A stretch of DNA of 64,000 bases from Rhodopseudomonas palustris (lineage in GTDB: Bacteria; Pseudomonadota; Alphaproteobacteria; Rhizobiales; Xanthobacteraceae), in the NCBI GenBank assembly GCA_016215605.1, contig JACRJB010000053.1, positions 186,001-250,000 of the forward strand. The letters run 5' to 3'. A program made the position numbers and the translations under genes. Shown here piece by piece: positions 15,440-24,020 of the stretch. The notes under the pieces were generated by a model. The model saw only the letters and a program-made list of their open reading frames with translations, was not told the origin of the DNA and did not search any database. The stretch's first letter is position 1. Each line of letters starts with the position of its first letter.

Positions 15440-16098
15440 GCTTTACCTTCCTCGATCATAATGGGCGTGCAGCGGAATCTCAGTATTCACCGACAATTCC
15501 ACGGCCCCGGCCAGGTTCCCAATCTCGCACATTTTCGCGTTGCGGCAAGCTGATTCAGGCATTGACTTACCGGTGACAACGCGTCGCATCAGACTAAGTA
15601 AGCGGCCGGTGAATGATCGCCAACCAAAGCGCAATCTTTTGAGCCCGATCAGCACGCGCCCGGCGCGATCGGTAGAGTGATACAGGGCAGGGGCGGTCGC
15701 GGACGGCGGATGCGTAGGAATTGAACGGAGAGGTAACCGGTGAGGCGGCGACGAGGAGACATTGATCGATGAATCACCCCCGGTACGGCGCGCTCCCTCG
15801 CCCCGCTCTTGCGGGGAGAGGGGTGGGGTGAGGGGCCGCGGCGAGTCGCTGACTCTCGGCTCCGCTGACACGCCCCCTCACCCGACCGGCTGCGCTGCGC
15901 TTCGCCGGTCGACCTCTCCCCGCACGCGGGGAGAGGTGAGGCCGCGACTCGACGAGAGACGCAGGGACAGCCGCCGCCGCCGCGCCGATGCCTTCACGGC
16001 GCTGACGCATGCCTGTGCGATCTGGAGGAGACAGTCGCCGCAGGAACAAGCTGCCGGCTTCGGGCGTCTGTCAACGCGAGGCTCGAGAAGGACAACCG
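15440..16098. other. Intergenic region before the alpha-glucosidase gene
   Basis: Apart from a repeat of family A (15792-15939) I see no gene. Frames crossing the repeat are artefacts of its palindromic sequence. The promoter of the glucosidase should lie between 15940 and 16085. Confidence 0.5.
15792..15939. repeat. Palindromic repeat family A, variant copy
   Basis: Ends are CCCCGCTCTTGCGGGGAGAG and CTCTCCCCGCACGCGGGGAG, with the same inner GGTGAGGGG / CCCCTCACCC pair as other copies. It also contains a GCTGCGCTGCGC stretch in the loop. The ends use GGGG stems instead of the GGGAGAGGG of the main form, marking a subfamily. Confidence 0.8.
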
Positions 16099-17715
16099 AT
16101 GGACAAGGTGGTGAGCCCGTCATGGTGGGCGGCCGGCGTGCTGTACCAGATCTATCCGCGCTCGTTTCAGGATTCGGGGGCCGACGGCATCGGCGATCTG
16201 CGCGGCATCATCGACCGGCTCGACTATCTGTCCGACCTCGGCGTCGACGCGATCTGGCTGTCGCCGATCTTTCCGTCGCCGATGGCGGATTTCGGCTACG
16301 ACGTCGCCGACTATGTCGGGATCGATCCGATCTTCGGCAGCATGGACGATTTCGACGCGCTGGTGCTGACCGCGCATGCCCGCGGCCTCAAGCTGATTCT
16401 CGATCTGGTGCCGAACCATTCGTCGGACCAGCATCCGTGGTTCGTCGAGAGCCGGTCGTCGCGCGACAATCCGAAACGTGATTGGTACATCTGGCGAGAT
16501 CCGGCGCCGGGCGGCGGCCCTCCGACCAACTGGCTGTCGGAATTCGGCGGCAGCGGCTGGGAATTCGACGCCGCCACCGGCCAGTATTACTATCACGCCT
16601 TCCTAAGGCAGCAGCCGGACCTCAACTGGCGCAATCCGCAGGTGCGCGCGGCGATCTACGACGCGATGCGGTTCTGGCTACGCAAGGGCGTCGACGGCTT
16701 CCGCGTCGACGTGATCTGGCACCTGATCAAGGACGATCAGTATCGCGACAACCCGCCCAATCCGGATTTCAAGCCCGGCCTGCCGCCGCATGCGGCGCTG
16801 CAGCCGGTGTATTCCGCCGACCGGCCTGAGACGCTGGAGATCGTCGGCGAGATGCGCGCGGTGCTCGACGAGTTCGACCAGCGGCTACTGATCGGCGAGA
16901 TCTATCTGCCGATCGAGCGGCTGGTCGCCTATTACGGCCCTGAGCTGAGCGGCGCGCAATTGCCGTTCAACTTCGCGCTGCTGTCGGTGCCGTGGAACGC
17001 CCGCGACATCGCCGCGCTGATCGCGCGCTACGAGGCGGCGTTGCCCGCGGGCGCGTGGCCGAACTGGGTGCTCGGCAATCACGACCGGCCGCGGGTGGCG
17101 AGCCGGGTCGGCGCCGCGCAGGCCCGCGTTGCCGCGATGCTGCTGCTGACGCTGCGCGGCACGCCGACGCTGTATTACGGCGACGAGCTCGGCATGGAGC
17201 AGGTCGAGATCGCGCCGGAGGACGTGCAGGACCCGTTCGAAAAGAACGTGCCGGGCATCGGGGTCGGCCGCGACGGCTGCCGCACGCCGATGCCATGGGA
17301 CGCCTCGCCCAACGCCGGCTTCTCGGAGGCCAAACCGTGGCTGCCGCTGGCGCCGGGCGCCGCGCAGGACAACGTCGCCAATCTGCGCGCCGACGCGCAG
17401 TCGATCCTCAATCTGTATCGCGCGCTGCTGCGGCTGCGCCGCCGGATGCCGCCGTTGTCGCTCGGCGAGTATCAGCCGCTCGCCGCCGACGGCAGCCTGC
17501 TGCTGTATCGCCGGCATCATCAGGGACGCTCGGTACTGATCGCGCTCAATCTCGGCGCCGAGCCGGTGTCGGCGGCGTCGGATGCGTTCGGGCTCGACGG
17601 CGAAGTGCTGCTGTCCACGGCGATGGACCGCGCCGGCGAACGCGTCGGCGCCACCCTCGACCTGCGCGGCCACGAAGGCGTCATCATCGGCCCGGCCCCG
17701 GAGCCGGTGGTGTAA
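16099..17715 (+). CDS. GH13 alpha-glucosidase (oligo-1,6-glucosidase / AglA type)
   Basis: This 538-residue cytoplasmic enzyme hydrolyses alpha-glucosidic bonds of short sugars. The (beta/alpha)8 barrel starts at once (WWAAGVLYQIYPRSFQDSGA). Conserved GH13 regions are LILDLVPNHSSD, GFRVDVIWHLIKD with the nucleophilic Asp, LIGEIYLPIERL with the acid/base Glu, and VLGNHDRPR with the stabilising Asp. ATG 16099 is chosen because GAGAAGGA lies before it and the protein begins at the barrel. No signal peptide. A glycogen phosphorylase is at 50153, but not in the same operon. Exact specificity (maltose, isomaltose, trehalose) cannot be told. Confidence 0.88.
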   Translation: MDKVVSPSWWAAGVLYQIYPRSFQDSGADGIGDLRGIIDRLDYLSDLGVDAIWLSPIFPSPMADFGYDVADYVGIDPIFGSMDDFDALVLTAHARGLKLILDLVPNHSSDQHPWFVESRSSRDNPKRDWYIWRDPAPGGGPPTNWLSEFGGSGWEFDAATGQYYYHAFLRQQPDLNWRNPQVRAAIYDAMRFWLRKGVDGFRVDVIWHLIKDDQYRDNPPNPDFKPGLPPHAALQPVYSADRPETLEIVGEMRAVLDEFDQRLLIGEIYLPIERLVAYYGPELSGAQLPFNFALLSVPWNARDIAALIARYEAALPAGAWPNWVLGNHDRPRVASRVGAAQARVAAMLLLTLRGTPTLYYGDELGMEQVEIAPEDVQDPFEKNVPGIGVGRDGCRTPMPWDASPNAGFSEAKPWLPLAPGAAQDNVANLRADAQSILNLYRALLRLRRRMPPLSLGEYQPLAADGSLLLYRRHHQGRSVLIALNLGAEPVSAASDAFGLDGEVLLSTAMDRAGERVGATLDLRGHEGVIIGPAPEPVV

Positions 17716-17758
17716 CTTCGCTCAGGAAACGGCCGATCTTTCGCCCCGCCCCACCCCG

Positions 17759-17879
17759 GTCATTCCGGGGCGCGAGCGCAGCTCGCGAACCCGGAATCCC
17801 GACATGGTCTGCACCTTCCGACGTGTCCACAACGTCGAGCTTCCGGGTTCGCGCGCAAGAGCGCGCGCCCCGGAATGAC
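17759..17879. repeat. Palindromic repeat family B, copy 1
   Basis: The unit is bounded by GTCATTCCGGGGCGCG and CGCGCCCCGGAATGAC, with inner GCGAACCCGGAAT / TTCCGGGTTCGCG arms. Other copies are at 47820, 49987 and 53560. It lies between the convergent glucosidase and TadG-like genes. Confidence 0.88.
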
Positions 17880-17946
17880 GGTGAGTGGGGCTGAAGGAAG
17901 AGGGGCTGAAGGAAGAGCGCCGGCGCAACTCCATCGACGAACCGCG

Positions 17947-19254
17947 TCAGCTGCTCAGCCGCGCCTTCGCCACCGCCTTCTTGAACAGCGCATCCATCGC
18001 GTCCGAGATGCCCTGGGTCGGGCTGACCTCGAAGTAGAAGCCCGGCGAGGCGCAGCTCTGCATGTTGGCGGCGATCTGGCTGTTGGTCGAGGGCCCGTAC
18101 GGGCCCTGATTGAACGGCGCGATGTTGTCGTTGTACCACTGGTTGGTCGGCAGCGCCAAATAGGTGGTGTACAGCACCGCGATCTGGATGCCGCGGTTCT
18201 TCATCGCGGTGCATTGCGCGACCGTCAGCGGCTCCTGGCAGCGGCCGTTGCCGAGCGGGGTGCGGGTGCAGGTCGACGGATAATACGCGTCGGCGACGCC
18301 GTCGGAGACGAAGAACAGCCATTTCTGCGGCTGCGACGCGGTGCCGTTGCCCGACGACGGAATCGTCGAATTGATCGACGCCAGCGTGCCGTCGAAATCG
18401 GTGCACTGGTCGTTGTTGTAGTTCTGCTTCGGGATCGTCATCAGGTCGATCGCACTGGCCGAGGTCTGCACGCTCGACATGCTCGACGACAGGCCGGCGA
18501 TCGTCGTCAGTCCGAGCGACGCGCAGGAACTGCCGAACGTGTACACCGCCATCCGGAACTGGTTCGTCACCGCGCTCATCTGCGTCGCCGTGGTGGTGAG
18601 CTGCTGCACCGCCTGCCGGACCACGTCGATCCGCATCGTGACGCCGAGGCTCTTGGCGAGGTTGTAGTAATTGTTGGAGTCCGACAGGTCGTGACAGGCG
18701 AAGGCGCACTGGTCCGAGGTGTTGGCCACCATGGTGGCGATGTCCGAGTTGGTCGCGGCCACGCCCATCGAGGGCGAGTTGTCGAGCAGCAGATAGAAAT
18801 CCTGATAGACCGGCAGCGACACCGTCGAGGTCGAGCGGTTGCCGACCGTCAGGGTGGGGTAGCCGATCAGATTGAGGAAATTGGTGGTCACCGTCGAGTT
18901 GAAGTTCGAGGTCGCGCTGCGCTTGCCGCCGGTCTCGGTGACGCTGAGATTGATCGTCGCGCTCAGGCCGTAGGCGCCGACGGTGGCGTTGAAGAACTGC
19001 ACCGCGTCGGCCTGGGCCTGGCTCGTCGAGCGGTTGATTTCCGAATTGCTGACCGCGAGCAGCACCGCCGAGTCCTGCGCCGCCTCCAGCTTGGTGCGGA
19101 TCCGGTTGGCCATCGCGTAGTCGATCGCAGCGCCGATCAGGCCGAGGATCGGTAGCAGCGCGATCGCGAAGATCACCGCGATGTTGCCCGAGCGGTCGCG
19201 CCCGAAACGGCGCAGCAGGCCCCGGGCGCGAGTGGTGTGAAGCAGCTTCTGCAT
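17947..19254 (-). CDS. TadG-like protein with von Willebrand factor A region
   Basis: This is a 435-residue protein. Residues 1-23 are basic, followed by one membrane segment (NIAVIFAIALLPILGLIGAA) with the TadE/TadG-like start RDRSGNIAVIFA. A von Willebrand A-type region begins near residue 153 with DFYLLLDNSPSMG (DxSxS metal site). Cysteines in the C-terminal half suggest an exported domain. TadG family proteins take part in Flp-pilus assembly and surface attachment. No other tad genes lie nearby, so it is an orphan, which is common in this group. Confidence 0.82.
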   Translation of the reverse strand: MQKLLHTTRARGLLRRFGRDRSGNIAVIFAIALLPILGLIGAAIDYAMANRIRTKLEAAQDSAVLLAVSNSEINRSTSQAQADAVQFFNATVGAYGLSATINLSVTETGGKRSATSNFNSTVTTNFLNLIGYPTLTVGNRSTSTVSLPVYQDFYLLLDNSPSMGVAATNSDIATMVANTSDQCAFACHDLSDSNNYYNLAKSLGVTMRIDVVRQAVQQLTTTATQMSAVTNQFRMAVYTFGSSCASLGLTTIAGLSSSMSSVQTSASAIDLMTIPKQNYNNDQCTDFDGTLASINSTIPSSGNGTASQPQKWLFFVSDGVADAYYPSTCTRTPLGNGRCQEPLTVAQCTAMKNRGIQIAVLYTTYLALPTNQWYNDNIAPFNQGPYGPSTNSQIAANMQSCASPGFYFEVSPTQGISDAMDALFKKAVAKARLSS

Positions 19255-19667
19255 GTCGAGCCCCGCGTGATCGCGTCTTCGTCGCGATCAAATGATACGG
19301 GCCGGAAATCTGACAGCCGGGAACTAAGACAGGGTAAAACGCATCGCCGAAACAGGCGGTGATCGATCAAATACGCCGGAGTGTCCGTCGGATCGTCGCT
19401 CGATGGGCGCTGCAAAGCCGCAGAAACAGATCCACACTGTGCATTTTTGATCACTCCGGGACAGCCGCTGGAGCTCTGCGCAAGCGTCGATATGAATAAT
19501 TCTTGATGAACTCGGCGCCGGCCGGTCGCATGCGATTGGATGATGGCCGTTCGCGGCGCGCCTGCGCCGTTGATACACGGCTTGCCCTCCCGGGCCGACG
19601 AAGGACCGGGCCGAGAGGGCAAGCCAACCTCTCGATCCGGCCTTTGCAGAGGGCCGGTCCGCCGCGA
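19255..19667. other. Intergenic region with a 9-bp stem element
   Basis: I see no supported gene. The segment 19581-19623 has perfect outer arms CTTGCCCTC / GAGGGCAAG with GC-rich inner sequence (CGGGCC repeated) and could be a terminator or a small structured RNA. The promoter of the TadG-like gene should lie just above 19254. Confidence 0.45.
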
Positions 19668-20021
19668 CTATCTCAGCGCGACGCCGTAATAGTCGTCGAC
19701 CTTGCGGGCGCCGCGCCAGTCGTACTCTGAATCCGCGTCGTATTTCGGCGCGCGTTCGAGCTGGTCGGTGGTGATCATCGTCTGATAGCCGCCGAGCTCG
19801 ACATTGTATTTCAGCGACGGCCAGGGCAGCGGATAGTGATCGTCGCCGATGCCGAGGAAGCCGCCGAAGCTCAGCACCGCGTACGACACCTTGCCGCTGA
19901 CTTTCTCGATCATCACCCGTTCGATGCTGCCGATCTTCTCGCCGTCGGCGCCGTACACCGCGGTTCCCTGCACCTTGTCGCTGCCGATCAGGCTGACGGT
20001 TTCGTTCGTTTCCGGGGTCAT
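19668..20021 (-). CDS. PRC-barrel domain protein
   Basis: This 117-residue protein contains a PRC-barrel fold (VQGTAVYGADGEKIGSIERV, then VSYAVLSFGGFLGIGDDHYP and PLPWPSLKYN). ATG 20021 is chosen over the upstream start at 20129 because AGGGAGA precedes it and the domain begins soon after. PRC-barrel proteins of this size are common in rhizobial genomes and have no known enzymatic role; some relate to stress or photosynthetic reaction centres. It is divergent from the mini-ORF at 20173. Confidence 0.82.
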   Translation of the reverse strand: MTPETNETVSLIGSDKVQGTAVYGADGEKIGSIERVMIEKVSGKVSYAVLSFGGFLGIGDDHYPLPWPSLKYNVELGGYQTMITTDQLERAPKYDADSEYDWRGARKVDDYYGVALR

Positions 20022-20365
20022 CTGTTTCGTCTCCCTGTGAGCAGGGACAACGGCCGATCGCAGTGCCCGTTCCGTGATCGGACGCTGCAGAAATCGTCGC
20101 AGCGGGGGCTTTTCAATCGCGAGAATCATTCCTATCCTTTCATCACCTGAAACAACGAAAGGAGGTGATCCAGTGTCTCACTCGAAACGCTGTCACCTCG
20201 TTGGGGCCGCCCGCTGATCTGACCTTTCGAGGTCCGCTCGGCCAGGGCGCCCCGGCGCCTGGGAACCAGCGAGTTTACGAGGGGCGCGTCGGCGGCAACG
20301 TCGGCGCGCCTTGTCGTTTGCGGACGATGTCGGCGGTTCGCGCGCGATGAGCTACGCGCGTCGGG
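20022..20365. other. Divergent intergenic region with an unusual leader
   Basis: This contains the mini-ORF and its masking segments (20136-20217), described separately, and a GC palindrome near 20241-20258 (CAGGGCGCCCCGGCGCCTG). No larger gene follows on the plus strand before the minus-strand gene at 20366. Confidence 0.5.
20136..20217 (+). promoter_or_regulatory. Mini-ORF leader with a 15-base Shine-Dalgarno and two anti-Shine-Dalgarno segments
   Basis: GAAAGGAGGTGATCC (20157-20171) is the exact complement of the 16S rRNA 3' end. GTG 20173 follows and codes VSHSKRCHLVGAAR, stop 20215-20217. Two segments can pair with the Shine-Dalgarno: ATCACCT (20142-20148) upstream and TCACCTC (20193-20199) inside the mini-ORF. 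They compete for the same bases (20162-20169). This resembles a translation-controlled switch, but no downstream gene is evident. Confidence 0.4.
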
Positions 20366-20920
20366 TCACGGCGCCCTGCGGGTCGCGCCCAGCGAGGCGG
20401 CGGCGAAGCACCAGTGCCATTTGCGATCCTGCGACTCCTGACGCTCGCCGACATACATGTTGCCGCCGAAGAGATCGTGCAGCCGTTCGATCCGCGCTTC
20501 GAGCGGCACTACGAACGGACAGATCATCACGCCGATGCTGGCGCGCAGCTTGCCCGTGCGCGCCAGAAAATCGATCCGGTCGAGTTCGGGGCCGCCCGGC
20601 GGCAAATGGGTCGCGGCGTCGAAGATCGTGAGCTGGACCAGCAGCGACGGCCGGCCATCCGGATACACCGCGACGTCCGCGCGGCATCCGCCGAAGAACT
20701 CCAGGATGTCGTTGTCGAGCGGCTGTCCCAGCTCGCGCGCGACCGCGGCGAGCAGCCGATCGACGCGCACCGGCAATCCGAGGCGGCGATGCAGGTGCTC
20801 GGCGACGAAGGCGCGCAGCACGCTGTTCGGAATTTCGTTGTCGCGCGCAATGCCGGCCATCGCCCTGTAGCGCAGCACGGCCTCGGTGCCGGCGTCGGCC
20901 ACGGCTTTCTCGAACTCCAA
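20366..20920 (-). CDS. Hypothetical protein of 184 residues
   Basis: The protein contains an acidic alpha/beta pattern: RADVAVYPDGRPSLLVQLTI near residue 80 and ASIGVMICPFVVPLEARIER near residue 135. The ADVxVYxDGxPxxLVQ arrangement resembles the core of small type-I restriction-like (PD-(D/E)xK) folds, but I cannot identify the catalytic lysine with confidence. It lies downstream of, and on the same strand as, the AlkA-like gene. No family name is given. Confidence 0.5.
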   Translation of the reverse strand: MEFEKAVADAGTEAVLRYRAMAGIARDNEIPNSVLRAFVAEHLHRRLGLPVRVDRLLAAVARELGQPLDNDILEFFGGCRADVAVYPDGRPSLLVQLTIFDAATHLPPGGPELDRIDFLARTGKLRASIGVMICPFVVPLEARIERLHDLFGGNMYVGERQESQDRKWHWCFAAASLGATRRAP

Positions 20921-21037
20921 GCGCAGCTCTCCTGGTCCGCGGCCGCCGCGATGTCGCGTGCGATCCCAGTATGTTGGAGGCCCGGCATCAGGTCCAGCGC
21001 GTTCCCGCCGCGTTGCGACGAGGTGCCCGGCGTCGTC

Positions 21038-21697
21038 CTACGCCTCCGCCTTCCCGGCGATCACGCCGTCGCGCTTCTTCACCGCGTGGTAGTAGGCCCA
21101 CCACAGATGCGCGGCGGCGCCGCGCAGCGGGCGCCAGGGTTCGGCGAGCGGGGCCATCTGCTTGGCGGTCGGGCGCGCGTCGAGGCCGAGGCCGATCCGC
21201 ATCGCCTCCTGCACGGCGAGATCGCCGGCCGGCCAGGCGTCGCCATGGCCGAGGCAGAACAACAGATAGATGTCGGCGGTCCACGGCCCGATGCCGTGCA
21301 GCGCGGTCAGCGTGGCGTGGGCCGTGTCGGCATCCTCGTTGGCGAGCACGTCGAGATTGAGCCGCTCGGCGTGCAGCTCCTTGGCGAGCGCCTTCAGCGT
21401 CTTGATCTTGGCGGCCGACAGGCCCAGCCGGCCGAGCCGGTCGGTGCGGGCGCGCTTGATCGCGGCGTGGTCGAACGGCTCGAACGCCGCGCCGACCCGG
21501 CCCCAGATCGCCGCCGCGCTCGCCACCGACAATTGCTGGCCGCAGACGATCGCCGCCAGCCCCTTGAAGCCCGGATCGCGCCGCCGCAGCGCCGGCATCC
21601 CGGCCGTTTTCAGCACCGGGCGCAGCCGCTTGTCCTGCTTGACCAGCGTCGTGATCGCCGCCTCGAGATCGGCCTGGGTGTCGAGATGGATGGTCAT
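21038..21697 (-). CDS. DNA-3-methyladenine glycosylase II (AlkA-like, HhH-GPD)
   Basis: This 219-residue enzyme removes alkylated bases from DNA. The helix-hairpin-helix and GPD region reads LTALHGIGPWTADIYLLFCL, then DAWPAGDLAVQEA with the catalytic aspartate after PAG. ATG 21697 begins MTIHLDTQADLEAAITTLVK, the usual start for this family in alphaproteobacteria; longer frames run into a repeat. A palindromic repeat of family C lies just upstream between this gene and the divergent gluQ. Confidence 0.86.
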   Translation of the reverse strand: MTIHLDTQADLEAAITTLVKQDKRLRPVLKTAGMPALRRRDPGFKGLAAIVCGQQLSVASAAAIWGRVGAAFEPFDHAAIKRARTDRLGRLGLSAAKIKTLKALAKELHAERLNLDVLANEDADTAHATLTALHGIGPWTADIYLLFCLGHGDAWPAGDLAVQEAMRIGLGLDARPTAKQMAPLAEPWRPLRGAAAHLWWAYYHAVKKRDGVIAGKAEA

Positions 21698-21719
21698 CGG
21701 GCCTGCGCTTGTCCGCGGC

Positions 21720-21808
21720 GTCATGCGCGGGCTTGACCCGCGCCTCCATCCGCTATCGTAAGAAGAGTATGTCATCCGATGGATTGCCGGATCAAGTCCG
21801 GCAATGAC
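21720..21808. repeat. Palindromic repeat family C between alkA-like and gluQ
   Basis: The unit starts with GCGGGCTTGACCCGCGC and ends with GGATTGCCGGATCAAGTCC, followed by GGCAATGAC. It can be translated into the peptide DPRLHP/MDCRIKSGND also seen in PolA. Related copies are at 28695 and inside polA at 57415. Confidence 0.8.
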
Positions 21809-21820
21809 GCCGGGGTTTCG

Positions 21821-22702
21821 ATGCCGCCACCCGTTTTCCGATTCGCCCCGAGCCCGAACGGCACTCTGCATCTCGGCCACGCTTATTCGGCGCTGCTGAA
21901 TGCCGATCTGGCGCGCGCGTGCGGCGGTCGTCTGCTGCTGCGGATCGAGGACATCGACGCCACCCGCTGCCGGCCCGAGTATGAAGCGGCCATCTACGAA
22001 GATCTGTCCTGGCTCGGCATCGCCTTCGAGCCCGAGGTGCGGCGGCAGTCCGATCACCTCGCGCTGTATCGCGACGCGGTCGAGCGCCTCGCGGCGCGCG
22101 GGCTGGTGTATCCGGCGTTCGAAAGCCGCGCCGAGATCGCCCGGCTGGTGGCGGCGAAGGAAGCCGTCGCGCCGTGGCCGCGCGATCCCGACGGCGCGCC
22201 GCTGTATCCCGGCATCGGCAAGCAGCTCGCGCCGGAGCAGCGCGCACGACTGATCGAGTCCGGCGCGCCCTATGCGCTGCGGCTCGACATGGCGGCCGCC
22301 TGCGCAATCGCGGGTGATTTGTCCTGGCACGAAGTCGGCCACGGCCCCGACGGCGAGACCGGCTTGGTCGCGGCGCGGCCCGACGCCTGGGGCGACGTCG
22401 TGATCGCCCGCAAGGAGACCCCGACCAGCTATCACCTCTCGGTGGTGATCGACGACGCGCTGCAGGGAATCACCGAGGTGGTCCGCGGCGCCGACCTGTT
22501 CTGGTCGACCAGCGTCCACCGGCTGCTGCAGACGCTGCTCGGGCTGCCCGCGCCGGTGTACCGGCACCATCCGCTGCTGCGCGATGCCGAGGGACGCAAG
22601 CTGTCGAAGTCGACCGGCGCGACCGGGCTGCGCGAGTTGCGGGCGGCGGGGGTGACGCCGGAGCAGATTCGCAGCATGGTCGGGCTGGCGCCGCCTGCCT
22701 GA
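21821..22702 (+). CDS. gluQ: Glutamyl-Q tRNA(Asp) synthetase
   Basis: This 293-residue paralogue of the catalytic half of glutamyl-tRNA synthetase attaches glutamate to the queuosine base of tRNA-Asp. It has the HIGH motif as TLHLGHAYSALL and the KMSKS motif as RKLSKSTGA, and ends before any anticodon-binding domain. ATG 21821 is chosen; an upstream ATG (21779) would add 14 residues encoded by the palindromic repeat. The CxC zinc knuckle of the E. coli enzyme is absent (YPAFESRAEI at that place), a variant worth noting. Confidence 0.9.
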   Translation: MPPPVFRFAPSPNGTLHLGHAYSALLNADLARACGGRLLLRIEDIDATRCRPEYEAAIYEDLSWLGIAFEPEVRRQSDHLALYRDAVERLAARGLVYPAFESRAEIARLVAAKEAVAPWPRDPDGAPLYPGIGKQLAPEQRARLIESGAPYALRLDMAAACAIAGDLSWHEVGHGPDGETGLVAARPDAWGDVVIARKETPTSYHLSVVIDDALQGITEVVRGADLFWSTSVHRLLQTLLGLPAPVYRHHPLLRDAEGRKLSKSTGATGLRELRAAGVTPEQIRSMVGLAPPA

Positions 22703-22808
22703 AGTTTGCCCGAACTTTGCCCCAGGCCGAGGCCGCCGCAATTCGGTTTTCCGATGACTCCGTTAAGGCCGCCATGGCATGGTGCCGGCCATCGGGGTCG
22801 GGGGAACC

Positions 22809-24020
22809 ATGGCAGTGAAGTCGCGCGCCCTGCGCAGCGGGCGGACGCCGGTCGGGCGGACGCCGCGGAAGCGCGCCCGCAGGAAGGCCGACAGCCCCGG
22901 CATGGTCGAAACGGCGCTGGCGGCGTTCGCGCACGAAGTCCGCACCCCGCTCACCGGCATCCTCGCGGTCAGCGATCTGCTGGCGACCTCCGATCTCGGC
23001 GAGCGCGAGCGCCGCTGGGTCGACACCATCAAGGCCGGCGCCGAGCATCTCTCTGGTTTGGCGACGCTTTTCGTCGACGCCGCGCGGCTCGGCGCGACCG
23101 ATCTCGGGGTCCGCAGCGACTTCTTCGACCTGCGCGCGCTGGCGCGCAACGCCGGCGACTCGCTGTCCGGCCGCGCCGCCGCCAAGGGGCTGCGCGCCAC
23201 GGTGACGATTTCGCAGCGGCTGCCGGCCTTCGTCGTCGGCGACGTGGTGCGGCTGCGTGCGGCGCTGGAAAATCTGATCGACAACGCGGTGAAGTTCACC
23301 GAGCGCGGCGACGTCGCGCTCAAGGTCAGCTCCGCCGCGGCCGGCAAGGATCAGGCCGACGTCAGTTTCGCGGTGAGCGACAGCGGCATCGGCCTCACGC
23401 TCGCGGAAATCAAGCGGCTGTTTAGGCCGTTCTCGCAGGCCAATGTCAGCATCGCGTCGCGGTTCGGCGGCGCCGGCCTCGGCCTGTCCTCGGTACGCCA
23501 GATCGCGCGGGCGATGCAGGGCGATGTCGCGGTGACGCCGCGGCCGAAGGGCGGCACCGTGTTCACCCTAACGATCCGGCTGACCCGCGCCCGGCCGCCG
23601 CAGCCGTCGACGCCGGGGCCGCACGCCGCGGTCGCCGCCCGGCCACTGCGGCTGCTCAGCGTCGAAGACAATCCGTTCGGCCGCGTCGTGCTCAACGCCA
23701 TCCTCACCGAACTCGGCCACCACACCGAATTCATCGGCAGCGGCGAACTGGCGCCGGAGCGGCTGGCGCAAGGCGGCTTCGACGCGGTGCTGATGGACAT
23801 GGTGCTGCCCGGGATCAGCGGGCTGGAGGCGATCCGCCGGATCCGCGCGCTCGCCGCGCCGCTGAAATCCGTGCCGATCATCGGCGTCTCCGGCCGCGAT
23901 CAGGACGAGGCGGCGGCGCGCGCCGCCGGCGCCGACGCCTTCCTGCTCAAACCGGTTTCTCCTCGCGCGCTCGCAACTGCGCTGCTTGAAGCGTCACGCC
24001 GTCCGGCAGCCGCGACTTGA
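22809..24020 (+). CDS. Soluble hybrid histidine kinase with receiver domain
   Basis: This 403-residue protein has a basic N-terminus, then the phospho-acceptor H box (ALAAFAHEVRTPLTGIL), an ATPase domain with N box (ENLIDNAVKFTERG), G1 (DSGIGL) and G2 (GGAGLGLS), and a C-terminal receiver domain (VEDNPFGR ... AVLMDMVLPGISG with the phospho-Asp, LLKPV with the Lys). It has no transmembrane or sensor domain, so the input is unknown. ATG 22809 has GGGGGA before it. Its 3' end overlaps the convergent YihY/BrkB gene by 74 bases. Confidence 0.9.
   Translation: MAVKSRALRSGRTPVGRTPRKRARRKADSPGMVETALAAFAHEVRTPLTGILAVSDLLATSDLGERERRWVDTIKAGAEHLSGLATLFVDAARLGATDLGVRSDFFDLRALARNAGDSLSGRAAAKGLRATVTISQRLPAFVVGDVVRLRAALENLIDNAVKFTERGDVALKVSSAAAGKDQADVSFAVSDSGIGLTLAEIKRLFRPFSQANVSIASRFGGAGLGLSSVRQIARAMQGDVAVTPRPKGGTVFTLTIRLTRARPPQPSTPGPHAAVAARPLRLLSVEDNPFGRVVLNAILTELGHHTEFIGSGELAPERLAQGGFDAVLMDMVLPGISGLEAIRRIRALAAPLKSVPIIGVSGRDQDEAAARAAGADAFLLKPVSPRALATALLEASRRPAAAT

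Noticed and set aside
15762..16481. 239-codon frame across a repeat and the glucosidase start
   Set aside because: It reads through the family A palindrome and is out of frame with the GH13 protein, which has all its motifs.
20157..20171. Piece of a 16S rRNA gene
   Set aside because: Only 15 bases match, on the reverse strand, and the bases on both sides do not continue the rRNA; a Shine-Dalgarno sequence explains the match.
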